Assembly (NCBI GenBank): GCA_963815295.1
Contig: CAWFFZ010000006.1
Coordinates: forward strand, 62,001-126,000
Reading direction: 5' to 3'
DNA length: 64,000 nucleotides
Source of the DNA: JACDHG01 sp963815295
Lineage (GTDB): Bacteria > Actinomycetota > Actinomycetes > Propionibacteriales > Nocardioidaceae
Shown: positions 53,617-61,651 of the stretch, in pieces
Position numbering within the stretch: the stretch's first letter is position 1
Layout: the number at the start of each line of letters is the position of its first letter
Notes under the pieces: generated by a model
What the model saw: only the letters and a program-made list of their open reading frames with translations
Databases searched by the model: none
Told to the model about the DNA's origin: nothing
Position numbers and translations under genes: made by a program

Positions 53617-56031
53617 TGACCCTCACCGAGGACCGACCCGCGACCGAGGTCGGGGCGCCGCGTCTCCGCAAGGAAGACCGCCGGCTCATCACCGGCCGCA
53701 CCCGCTGGGTCGACAACCTCCAGCTGACAGGGATGCTCCACCTCGCGATGGTCCGTAGCCCCGCTGCGCACGCCAAGATCACGTCGATCGACGTATCCGC
53801 AGCGAAGGCGTCGCCCGGCGTTGTCGCGGTGTATACCGGAGCCGATCTCGCCGACGAGCAGGGAGAGCTCCCCTGCGCGTGGGCGATCGTCCCTGAGCAG
53901 AAGGCGCCGTCGCATCCGAGCGTCGCCGTCGACCGGGTCGCGTTCGCCGGCGAGATCGTAGCCGTCATCGTCGCCAGGAGCGCGGATGCGGCACGCGACG
54001 CCGTCGAGCTCGTCGACGTCGACTACGAAGACCTGCCCGGTGGCGGCGGATCTCAAGGCGGCAGCACGCGACGAAGTCATCGCTCACCCGAGCCTGGGCA
54101 CGAACATCTCCGCCGTGCGGACCTTCGACTCGGCAGAGGCAGGCACCGGCGGCAACGTCGACGACGCCATCGCCAAGGCGCGGACGGACGGGATCGTTAT
54201 CGAGCGCGAGTTCCGTCAGCAACGGCTGATCCCCGCGTTCATGGAGCCGCGATCGATCGCGGTCGACCCCACCGGCGAGCAGCTGACCGTCTGGACATCC
54301 ACCCAGGTTCCGCACTTCGTGCGTATCTTCATCAGCCTCGTGCTCGGGATTCCCGAGAGCAAGATGCGCGTGATCGCTCCGGACGTCGGTGGCGGGTTCG
54401 GCGGAAAGCTGCAGTTCACGCCGGAGGAGGTGCTCACGGTCATCGCCGCCCGACGTACCGGCAAGCCCTGCAAGTACACCGAGTCACGCAGCGAGTCGCT
54501 CATGGCCGCCCACCACGGCCGCGACCAGTGGCAGCAGATCACGCTCGCGGCCGACAAAGACGGCACCGTCACTGGTCTCAAGGTCGACCTGCAAGCGAAC
54601 ATGGGCGCCTACCTCGGACTCGTCACGTCGGCCATCCCGTTCCTGGGTGCCCTGATGTACAACGCGATCTACAAGTTCCCGGCCTACCGCTGGACGTGCA
54701 CCAACGTCTTCACGAACATGGCCTGGACCGACGCATACCGCGGCGCCGGCCGACCCGAGGCGACGTACGCGATCGAGCGCATGATGGATGAGCTCGCCGT
54801 CGAGCTCGGCGTAGACCCGCTGGAGATTCGCGAGCGCAACTGGATCAAGCACGACGAGTTCCCCTTCACCACAGTCTCTGGCCTCGACTACGACTCGGGG
54901 AACTACGAAGCCGCAACCGCCAAAGCCAAGGAGGTGTTCGGGTATGACGCTCTGCGCGCCGAGCAGAAGCAACGGCGCGAGAGCAACGACCCTGTCCAAC
55001 TCGGCATCGGAATCTCCACCTACACAGAGATGTGCGGGTTGGCGCCTTCACGCTGGCTGGGCACAAATGGCTATGTCGGCGGCGGCTGGGAGCACGCTTC
55101 GATCCGCATGCTGCCGACCGGCAAGGTCGAGGTCATCGCGGGCACCAGCCCACACGGCCAGGGCCACGAGACGGCGTGGTCGCAGATCGTCGCTGACCGC
55201 CTTGGGGTTCCGTTCGAGGACGTCGAGGTGCTGCACGGCGACACGCAGGTCTCACCGCGAGGTCTCGACACGTACGGCTCCAGGTCGCTGGCGGTCGGCG
55301 CGATGGCCGTTCTGGCTGCGGCGGACAAGGTGATCGAGAAGGGTCGGGTGCTCGCGGCCCATCTGCTCGAGGCCAACGCCGACGACCTGGACTTCACTGC
55401 TGGCGCGTACGGCGTCAAGGGCACTGAGGCATCGATGGGACTCGGCGAGGTCGCCTTCGCTGTCTTCCAGGGGCACAACGTCGCTGCCGGTATCGAGGGT
55501 TCGCTCGACGCGGACGCGACGTTCGACCCCGACACATTCTCCTTCCCACACGGGACGCATCTGTGTGCCGCCGAGGTCGACACCGAGACGGGCGAGACGA
55601 AGCTCCGCAACTACACCTGTGTCGACGACGTCGGAAAGGTCGTCAACCCGACGATCGTGGAGGGGCAGGTCCATGGCGGCCTCACCCAGGGGATCGCGCA
55701 GGCACTGTGGGAGGAGGCGGTGTACGACGACTCCGGCACGCTGGTGACCGGGTCCTTCGTCGACTACCTAGTGCCGAGTGCGGCGGACCTGATCAGCTTC
55801 AACACCGGCCGCACCGAGTCGCCATCGACGACGAACGAACTGGGGGTGAAGGGCGTTGGCGAAGCCGGCACGATCGCGTCGACCCCCGCCGTGGTCAACG
55901 CCATCATCGATGCCGTGAGGCCGTTCGGCGTCAATGACATCGAGATGCCGTGCACCCCCCATCGGGTCTGGACCGCCCTACAGGCGGCGTCATCTTCAAC
56001 CAACGGATCCACCGAAGGGCGGCAGTCATGA
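53613..56031 (+). pseudogene. coxL: molybdenum large subunit (form II CoxL-like), frameshifted
   Basis: About 805 aa after correcting one extra base. The first frame covers LRKEDRRLITGRTRWVDNLQ to VELVDVDYEDLP, then CTGCCCGG (CCC at 54036-54038) shifts the frame. The rest (VAADLKAAARDEV onward) continues in the other frame to 56031. The remainder is intact, including APDVGGGFGGK, RGAGRPEATYAIER, GTSPHGQGHET and GVKGVGEAGTIASTP. The motif is AYRGAGR, which marks form II proteins, not the AYxCSFR of proven CO dehydrogenases. The true substrate is therefore open. Confidence 0.87.
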
Positions 56032-56882
56032 TCCCGGCAGCGTTCGACTACACCGCGCCGACGACGGTCGCAGCCGCGATCGCAGCCCTGGGCTCTGACG
56101 CGGAGGAGATCAAGGTGTTGGCCGGCGGCCAGAGCCTGCTCGCCGTGCTGAAGCTTCGGCTCGCCGCCCCTACGTTGCTCGTCGACCTCGGTCGCATCGA
56201 GGAGTTGAGCGGCATCTCCGACGAAGGAGACGCGATCGTCATCGGAGCGATGACGACGCACGCCGAGGTCGCCAGCAGCGACCTGGTCAAGGAGCATGCG
56301 GCGGTGCTGGCCAAGGCGACCAAGACGGTCGCCGACCCGCAGGTGCGACACCGGGGGACCCTCGGGGGCGCGCTCGCCCACGCCGATCCGGCAGGCGACC
56401 TTCCGGCCCCGATCCTCGCGCTCGATGCGGAACTCGTCGTCGCGGGTCCCGACGGAGAGCGCACCGTGGCGGCCAGCGACTTCTTCGAGGACCTTTTCAC
56501 CACGGCCCTCGGTGAGGACGAGATCCTCACCAAGGTCCGGATCCCGAAGCACACCGGGTGGGGTGCCCACTACGAGAAGTTCTCGCGGGTGGCGCAGGCC
56601 TGGTCGATCGTCGGAGTTGCTGCGACGGTTCAACCCAACGGCGGCTCGATCTCGCAAGCCAAGATCGCGCTCACCAACATGGGCTCCACCCCGATCCGGG
56701 CCACCTCGGTTGAGCAGGCACTCACCGGCCGGCCCGCGTCCGTCGAGGCAGTCAGGGAAGCTGCGGCGACCGCAGCCGACGGCACCGACCCACCGACGGA
56801 CACCAACGGTGACGCCGACTATCGGCGCCACCTGGCAACTGTCCTGACCCGCCGCGCAGTTGTGGCGGCTGCGGGAGGCTGA
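56028..56882 (+). CDS. coxM: FAD-binding medium subunit, CO dehydrogenase family
   Basis: 284-aa FAD subunit. FAD-binding motifs LAGGQSLLAVLKLRL (about residues 32-46) and VRHRGTLGGALAHADPAGDL (about 104-123) are typical of CoxM. The C-terminal CO_deh_flav_C domain includes VAQAWSIVGVAAT. It overlaps the large-subunit stop by 4 bp (ATGA). It completes the S-L-M heterotrimer; gene order here is S, L, M. Confidence 0.92.
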   Translation: MIPAAFDYTAPTTVAAAIAALGSDAEEIKVLAGGQSLLAVLKLRLAAPTLLVDLGRIEELSGISDEGDAIVIGAMTTHAEVASSDLVKEHAAVLAKATKTVADPQVRHRGTLGGALAHADPAGDLPAPILALDAELVVAGPDGERTVAASDFFEDLFTTALGEDEILTKVRIPKHTGWGAHYEKFSRVAQAWSIVGVAATVQPNGGSISQAKIALTNMGSTPIRATSVEQALTGRPASVEAVREAAATAADGTDPPTDTNGDADYRRHLATVLTRRAVVAAAGG

Positions 56883-56921
56883 GCCACTCGTCGTCATACC
56901 GAGCTCTGTGAGAGGGCACCG

Positions 56922-57524
56922 ATGGAACTGACCCACCGCTTCACGGTCCCGGCGTCTATCGACGATGCCTGGACAGCGTTCAACGACCTCGAGCGGATAG
57001 CACCGTGTTTTCCTGGTGCGGCACTGACGTCGTTCGACGGCGAGAACTTCGAAGGGCTGTGCAAGGTGAAGCTGGGCCCGATTTCGTTGCAGTACACGGG
57101 TTCCGGTCGATTCGTCGAGCGCGACGAGGGTGCCAAACGGGCGGTGATCGAGGCCAAGGGCAAGGACAAACGCGGAAACGGCACGGCAGCTGCCGGCATC
57201 ACTGCCCAGCTCATCGCGAAGGGCGACAACGAGACAGAGGTCGAGGTCAAGACCGACCTCAACATCACCGGACGACCCGCCCAGTTCGGCCGTGGGGTCA
57301 TGCAGGATGTCAGCGACAAGCTGCTGAACCAGTTCGCAGCGTGCCTCGAGACGAAGCTCGGCGCTGCAACGTCGGCCGCGGATGGCCCGGCCGCCGCAGA
57401 GGCCTCGGCCCGCGCACCGGTGCAGGCGGCCGAGGTGGCGGGGGCAAGTGTTCATGCTGAAGGCGGCGAGTCCGCGGACTCCGATCGCTCAGCAGGCCCG
57501 CGACGCGGTGCGCTCAACCCCTGA
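56922..57524 (+). CDS. coxG: CoxG/SRPBCC family protein (C-terminus out of frame)
   Basis: 200 aa as read, with a complete SRPBCC lipid-binding-like domain: ELTHRFTVPASIDDAWTAFND, IAPCFPGAAL, FEGLCKVKLGPI and GRGVMQDVSDKLLNQFAACL. CoxG proteins usually end in a membrane helix that ties the enzyme complex to the membrane. Such a helix is encoded here in another frame up to 57702. Removing one G from the run at 57440-57444 would join them into a 259-aa protein. The listed stop at 57524 is therefore probably an artefact or a real truncation. Confidence 0.85.
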   Translation: MELTHRFTVPASIDDAWTAFNDLERIAPCFPGAALTSFDGENFEGLCKVKLGPISLQYTGSGRFVERDEGAKRAVIEAKGKDKRGNGTAAAGITAQLIAKGDNETEVEVKTDLNITGRPAQFGRGVMQDVSDKLLNQFAACLETKLGAATSAADGPAAAEASARAPVQAAEVAGASVHAEGGESADSDRSAGPRRGALNP

Positions 57525-57702
57525 GCCCTCCGCTGCTCGCGCCGGCCAGCCAGCGGCCGCTGCTAGTCCTGCGCCGGCGGCTGAGCTCGACCTCGGTGCG
57601 GCGATGCTGCCGGTGCTTCTCCGGCGGTATGCCGTCCAGGTGGTCGGTGTGCTGCTCGTGCTGTGCGTGCTCAGGAAGCTGGTTGCCCACCGACGCTCAT
57701 GA
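57445..57702 (+). other. out-of-frame C-terminal membrane anchor of coxG
   Basis: The frame ending at 57702 reads QVFMLKAASPRTPIAQQARD, a Pro/Ala linker, then LPVLLRRYAVQVVGVLLVLC and a basic tail RKLVAHRRS. Codon third positions become G/C-rich only in this frame after 57445. It is the expected tail of the CoxG protein displaced by one base. Confidence 0.65.
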
Positions 57703-58039
57703 GCGTGCCCAGCGCGGCCACGAGCGCACCCGACTCCGAGCACACCCAGTGCGGGTCGGGGCCAAGCTCGGGCTCGATGGCCAGGCTGTGCTCGACCGGA
57801 TCGGCGCACCCCACGCAGAGGGGCCAACGCTGCGCCTCGTCGAAGAGTGCGTCCTGCACGTCCTGGGCCACCAGCCCTTCGACGTACGGCGCTCCTTGTC
57901 GCCACTGCGAGAGCCACCAGCGCCGCTGAGCCACGCAGTCCTCTACGACGGAGACGGTGTGTGGGTCGACCAGCCCCTGGGCCGCGAGGTCGTTGAGTAC
58001 AAGTGCTCGCGCATTCAGCAGCGGGTCGCCCGACGTCAT
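57671..58039 (-). CDS. conserved hypothetical protein
   Basis: 122 aa. The start is ATG 58039, preceded by AGGATGGAGG. An N-terminal helical region (DPLLNARALVLNDLAAQGLV) is followed by EDCVAQRRWWLSQWRQGAPY and a C-terminal WPLCVGCADPVEHSLAI, then WVCSESG, three cysteines that could bind a metal. I do not know the family's function. It overlaps the coxG anchor region by 32 bp at its 3' end and is divergent from cutC. Confidence 0.6.
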   Translation of the reverse strand: MTSGDPLLNARALVLNDLAAQGLVDPHTVSVVEDCVAQRRWWLSQWRQGAPYVEGLVAQDVQDALFDEAQRWPLCVGCADPVEHSLAIEPELGPDPHWVCSESGALVAALGTLMSVGGQPAS

Positions 58040-58065
58040 GGCCTCCATCCTGGCACTCTGTTCAA

Positions 58066-58836
58066 GTGACCACACCGCAAGCAGGTGGGCGAGAGCGCGG
58101 CGGTCCACAGATCGAGGTCGTCGCGCTGCTTCCCGCCGACGCTGAACGCGCCCAAGAAGGCGGAGCAGACCGCTTGCACGTCTGCACGGTGGTGGGCGAG
58201 GAGACTCGCTCGCTCGAGCCGGCTGCGGTGAGTGCCATCATTCGGGCAACCGACCTGCCGGTGCGGGTCACGCTGCGGCTGTCAGAAGGGTTCACGACCC
58301 AAGGTGGCGAGCTCACCCGCTTGACCGGCTTGGTGTCGGACTACCTCTCCCTCGGTGTCGAAGGGTTCGCCTTCGGCTTCCTGACCCCCGACCTCGACGT
58401 CGACCTCGAGGTCTGTGCGGCGCTCGTCGCCGAGATGTCAGGTGCGCCGTGGACGTTCGACCGGGCGTTCGACCATGCACTCGACGCGCGTCGCGCTTGG
58501 CGGTCGCTTTCGGTTGCCACCGGGCTCGACGGCATCCACACCGCTGGCGCTGTGCTCGGGATGGAGTCCGGGTTTGACGACCTGGTGGCGATGGCGCAGG
58601 CCGATCCCCGGTTCGCGTCCCTGGCCGTTGCGGCCGACGGCGTGCGTCCCGAGCACGTGCCGTGGCTCGTCCGGGCGGGTATCACCCGGCTGCATCTCGG
58701 CGTCTCCGTGCGCCCCGGTGGATCCTGGTCCAAGTCGTACGTCGACGCGAGCTTCGTCCGATCGTGGCGGTTGCTCCTCGACTCCGCCGTCCGCCCCAGC
58801 CACATCGACGGGTTGGGCAGTGGGGCTGCCGGCTGA
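58066..58836 (+). CDS. CutC family protein
   Basis: 256 aa with a TIM-barrel CutC fold. EVVALLPADAERAQEGGADRL is the family start, followed by ATDLPVRVTLRLSEGF, WTFDRAFDHALDA and a C-terminal SWSKSYVDASFVRSWR. CutC was linked to copper handling in E. coli but the enzymatic role is not established. GTG 58066 is the start. Three bases separate it from the DUF4031-LD-carboxypeptidase gene, so both belong to one operon. Confidence 0.85.
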   Translation: MTTPQAGGRERGGPQIEVVALLPADAERAQEGGADRLHVCTVVGEETRSLEPAAVSAIIRATDLPVRVTLRLSEGFTTQGGELTRLTGLVSDYLSLGVEGFAFGFLTPDLDVDLEVCAALVAEMSGAPWTFDRAFDHALDARRAWRSLSVATGLDGIHTAGAVLGMESGFDDLVAMAQADPRFASLAVAADGVRPEHVPWLVRAGITRLHLGVSVRPGGSWSKSYVDASFVRSWRLLLDSAVRPSHIDGLGSGAAG

Positions 58837-58839
58837 GCT

Positions 58840-60042
58840 GTGGCCATCCTGATCGACCCACCGGCGTGGCCAGCCCATGGCCGGCTCTGGTCCCACCTGA
58901 TCAGCGATCGGTCTCTCGACGAGCTGCACAGCTTCGCGGCGGCGCACGGCATACCTCGGAGGGGATTCGAGCGAGACCACTACGACGTACCCGATCACGC
59001 CTATGACCGCCTGGTCGCTGCCGGTGCGCTGCCGGTGTCGTCGCGGGAGGTCGTCAAGCGGTTGTCAGACTCGGGTCTGCGCAAGCGAAAGGTGGAGTCG
59101 ATGGCAAGACGTGCTGTCGGGAGTCCGTTGCTACGGCCCCGTCGCCTGGTGCCGGGAGACCTGGTGGCGGTTCCGGCGACGGCGGGTGTCGTCGACGCCG
59201 AGCGGCTGCGCGTCGGGGTGCAGCGGCTGGAGAGCTGGGGGCTGCAAGTGCGTCTTGGTGACCACGTGCTCGACACCGACGCCAGATTGAGCTACCTCGC
59301 GGGCAGCGACCGGCTGCGGGCGGCTGACTTCACCGAGGCGTGGATGGCGGACGATGTGGCGGCCGTCGTGGTCGCCCGGGGTGGCTACGGCACTCAACGG
59401 ATTGTCGACTTGCTCGACTGGCGGCGGCTGGCCGAGGCCGAGCCGAAGGTGCTGGTCGGCTTCTCTGATCTGACCGCGCTCCACCAGGCGGTGGCTGCCC
59501 GCCTCGGTCTCGTGACCATCCACTCGCACATGACGCTGTCGTTGGGAGGGGCGACTGTCTCCAGCGCCGAAGGTTTGCGCCGGCAGCTGATGGAGCCCGA
59601 CGCGGTGACCGACTTACTCACCGGTGCATCCGTGGAGACGGTCGTGAGCGGCACGGCGGATGGCGTGCTCATCGGCGGGAACCTAGCGCTGTTGGCCGCC
59701 GACCTGGGCAGCGACTTCGAGCGGCCTGCCGCCGGAGGAATCGTGGTGCTGGAGGACATCGGCGAGGACACCTACCGCATCGACCGGTTGCTGACGCAAC
59801 TACTGCGTGCTGGCTGGTTCGAGGGAGTGCGTGGGCTGGTGCTCGGCGACTTCAGCGACTGCAACGACCCGATCGAGCTCGACGCAGTGCTCGACGCGCG
59901 GCTGTCACCGCTGGGCGTGCCGATGGTGCGGCATGTCGACATCGGGCACACGCCGTCGACGCTGACGGTTCCGCTGGGTGTGGCGGCAACGCTCGACGCC
60001 GGTCGAGGCTCCCTGTTGCTGAGCCAACCCGCCCTGCAGTGA
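58840..60042 (+). CDS. DUF4031 domain fused to LD-carboxypeptidase (S66)
   Basis: 400 aa containing two usually separate proteins. Residues 1 to about 85 are DUF4031 (AILIDPPAWPAHGRLWSHLI, GFERDHYDVPDHAYDRLVAA, RLSDSGLRKRK). Residues about 95-400 are an LdcA-type muramoyltetrapeptide carboxypeptidase with nucleophile Ser in GFSDLTALH, Glu in EDIGEDTYRIDRLL and His in IGHTPSTLT. It removes D-Ala from cytosolic tetrapeptide wall fragments during recycling. ATG 59101 could be a separate start for the peptidase. No stop codon lies between the domains. Confidence 0.87.
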   Translation: MAILIDPPAWPAHGRLWSHLISDRSLDELHSFAAAHGIPRRGFERDHYDVPDHAYDRLVAAGALPVSSREVVKRLSDSGLRKRKVESMARRAVGSPLLRPRRLVPGDLVAVPATAGVVDAERLRVGVQRLESWGLQVRLGDHVLDTDARLSYLAGSDRLRAADFTEAWMADDVAAVVVARGGYGTQRIVDLLDWRRLAEAEPKVLVGFSDLTALHQAVAARLGLVTIHSHMTLSLGGATVSSAEGLRRQLMEPDAVTDLLTGASVETVVSGTADGVLIGGNLALLAADLGSDFERPAAGGIVVLEDIGEDTYRIDRLLTQLLRAGWFEGVRGLVLGDFSDCNDPIELDAVLDARLSPLGVPMVRHVDIGHTPSTLTVPLGVAATLDAGRGSLLLSQPALQ

Positions 60043-60077
60043 CTCGCGGGCTCCCGCCGGTCGAGCTGCCTTCCGTC

Positions 60078-60096
60078 GGTCGAGCTTGTCGAGACC
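60078..60096. repeat. REP core copy
   Basis: GGTCGAGCTTGTCGAGACC is the exact reverse complement of the core seen in the 11.0-11.5 kb repeat block. It sits in the 60-bp gap between convergent genes, the usual place for REP elements. Confidence 0.7.
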
Positions 60097-60102
60097 CAGT
60101 GA

Positions 60103-60711
60103 TCAGAGGAGGCGGGCGAGCTCGGATTCGACGTTCGCCCGGGCGGCAGCTTCCCAGCGGCGGTGCCCCTCGGGGGTGCGGAAGAGCAGCGGAAGGTCGA
60201 GCAGTTGGCGCAGGACGGCTGAACGCCCAGCCCGAAACGTGCCGTCGTCGACGTGGGCATACTCCGCGCGGACCCGGGCGACGTACTCGGCGTAGGCGCC
60301 CTCCGGCGAGCCGAGGATCGCGAGGTCGGCGTCACAGAGTGCCTCGCCGTTGGCGTCGCCCGGCGCCGGATCGTGAGTTCGCGTGAGCCTGACCAGCCGC
60401 GCGACCTCCTCCACTGAGAGGGCCGGTACGCACAGCGGCCGCAGCACCGACTCCGCGAGGCGGGCCGACTGTTCTTCGTTGTCATCACGTCGTACGTCGT
60501 AGATCGCGTCGTGAAACCACGCCGCCACCGCCACCGCGGTTTGGTCGGACGCCGTGGCCGCCACGAGGTCCAGTGACGCGAGGACGTGTTCGAGGTGGTG
60601 GACATTGTGGTAGCGACGGGTCGGCTCCATATACCTGCCAACCAGGTCCGCTCCCACCTCGCGATGACCAGGAAGCAGTCGATCCCAGCGGGCTCCAAGG
60701 GCGTCATGCAC
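60103..60711 (-). CDS. HD-superfamily metal-dependent phosphohydrolase
   Basis: 202 aa. The motif RRYHNVHHLEHVL (about residues 32-44) and AWFHDAIYD (about 64-72) give the metal-binding His and His-Asp pairs, and DADLAILG the later Asp. This matches the predicted HD phosphohydrolase group found in many bacteria, whose substrate is unknown. It is convergent with the carboxypeptidase gene and divergent from the DUF2510 protein. Confidence 0.88.
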   Translation of the reverse strand: MHDALGARWDRLLPGHREVGADLVGRYMEPTRRYHNVHHLEHVLASLDLVAATASDQTAVAVAAWFHDAIYDVRRDDNEEQSARLAESVLRPLCVPALSVEEVARLVRLTRTHDPAPGDANGEALCDADLAILGSPEGAYAEYVARVRAEYAHVDDGTFRAGRSAVLRQLLDLPLLFRTPEGHRRWEAAARANVESELARLL

Positions 60712-60761
60712 GGTCCCATGATCCCTCCCGCCGGACGGTCACCGTGACTTACTCTGCTCCC

Positions 60762-61610
60762 ATGACCGAAACGACCGGACACGTCCCGAACTGGTATCCC
60801 GATCCCTGGGGCCGCCACGAGCATCGCTACTTCGACGGCGCGAACTGGACCGAGCACGTGGCCAGCCACGGTCGGCAGTCGGTCGATCCACCAGGCGGGG
60901 CGGCGCACACACCCACTGTGAACCGGGCCACCGAGAAGGTGCAGCGCGACGTACAGCGAGCAGGCCTCCAGACCGGTGCCGTGCAAGGCGGTGGCTCGTT
61001 GCTCACCGAGCCTGTGCTGGTCGTGAACCAGAAGGCCAAGCTGATCGAGATCAACCAGGAGTTCGCGATCTACGACCAGCACGGGCAGCAGGTCGGCGCT
61101 GTCCGGCAGGTCGGTCAGAGCACGGCGAAGAAGGTGATGCGTCTCGTCGCGGACGTCGACCAGTTCATGACGCACAAGCTCCAGGTCGTTGACGCGAGCG
61201 GCCAGGTCGTGCTGGCGTTGACGCGTCCCCGCAAGTTCATGAAGTCGCGGCTCATCGTCGAGGGCGGCAACGGACAGGAGCTCGGCCAGATCGTGCAGCA
61301 GAACGTGATCGGCAAGATCCGCTTCGCCCTCGAGGTGAACGGTCAGCAGATCGGCACTCTCAACGGCGAGAACTGGCGGGCCTGGAACTTCAACATCCAA
61401 GATCACACCGGCCGTGAGGTCGCGCGCATCACGAAGACCTGGGAGGGCTTCGCGAAGACGATGTTCACGCAGGCAGACAACTACGTCGTGCAGATCCACG
61501 AGCAGCTTCCGCAGCCGCTCCACAGCATCGTGCTCGCCTGCGCATTCGGCATCGACACTGCGCTCAAGCAGGATGCGCGCGGCCTGAACGCCGGCGGCCT
61601 CTTCGGCTGA
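60762..61610 (+). CDS. DUF2510 and LURP-one/scramblase-like protein
   Basis: 282 aa. The N-terminus is DUF2510 (NWYPDPWGRHEHRYFDGANW), a short domain common in actinobacterial surface or membrane proteins. After a linker, residues about 75-280 form a LURP-one-related/phospholipid-scramblase-like beta-barrel (EPVLVVNQKAKLIEINQEFA, FMTHKLQVVD, ITKTWEGFAKTMFTQADNYV). ATG 60762 is chosen because DUF2510 starts there. Function unproven; a membrane-associated role is likely. Confidence 0.87.
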   Translation: MTETTGHVPNWYPDPWGRHEHRYFDGANWTEHVASHGRQSVDPPGGAAHTPTVNRATEKVQRDVQRAGLQTGAVQGGGSLLTEPVLVVNQKAKLIEINQEFAIYDQHGQQVGAVRQVGQSTAKKVMRLVADVDQFMTHKLQVVDASGQVVLALTRPRKFMKSRLIVEGGNGQELGQIVQQNVIGKIRFALEVNGQQIGTLNGENWRAWNFNIQDHTGREVARITKTWEGFAKTMFTQADNYVVQIHEQLPQPLHSIVLACAFGIDTALKQDARGLNAGGLFG

Positions 61611-61651
61611 CCTGCACCCGGTCCGAGCGCCGGAGAAGCCGCGTCGACTGA

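Noticed and set aside
55764..57455. 563-codon minus-strand frame over coxL/coxM/coxG
   Set aside because: Arg/Asp/Gly-rich shadow with no domain, opposite three recognisable genes.
59772..61523. 583-codon minus-strand frame
   Set aside because: Spans the antisense of two genes; the only real gene in it is the HD phosphohydrolase in a different frame.
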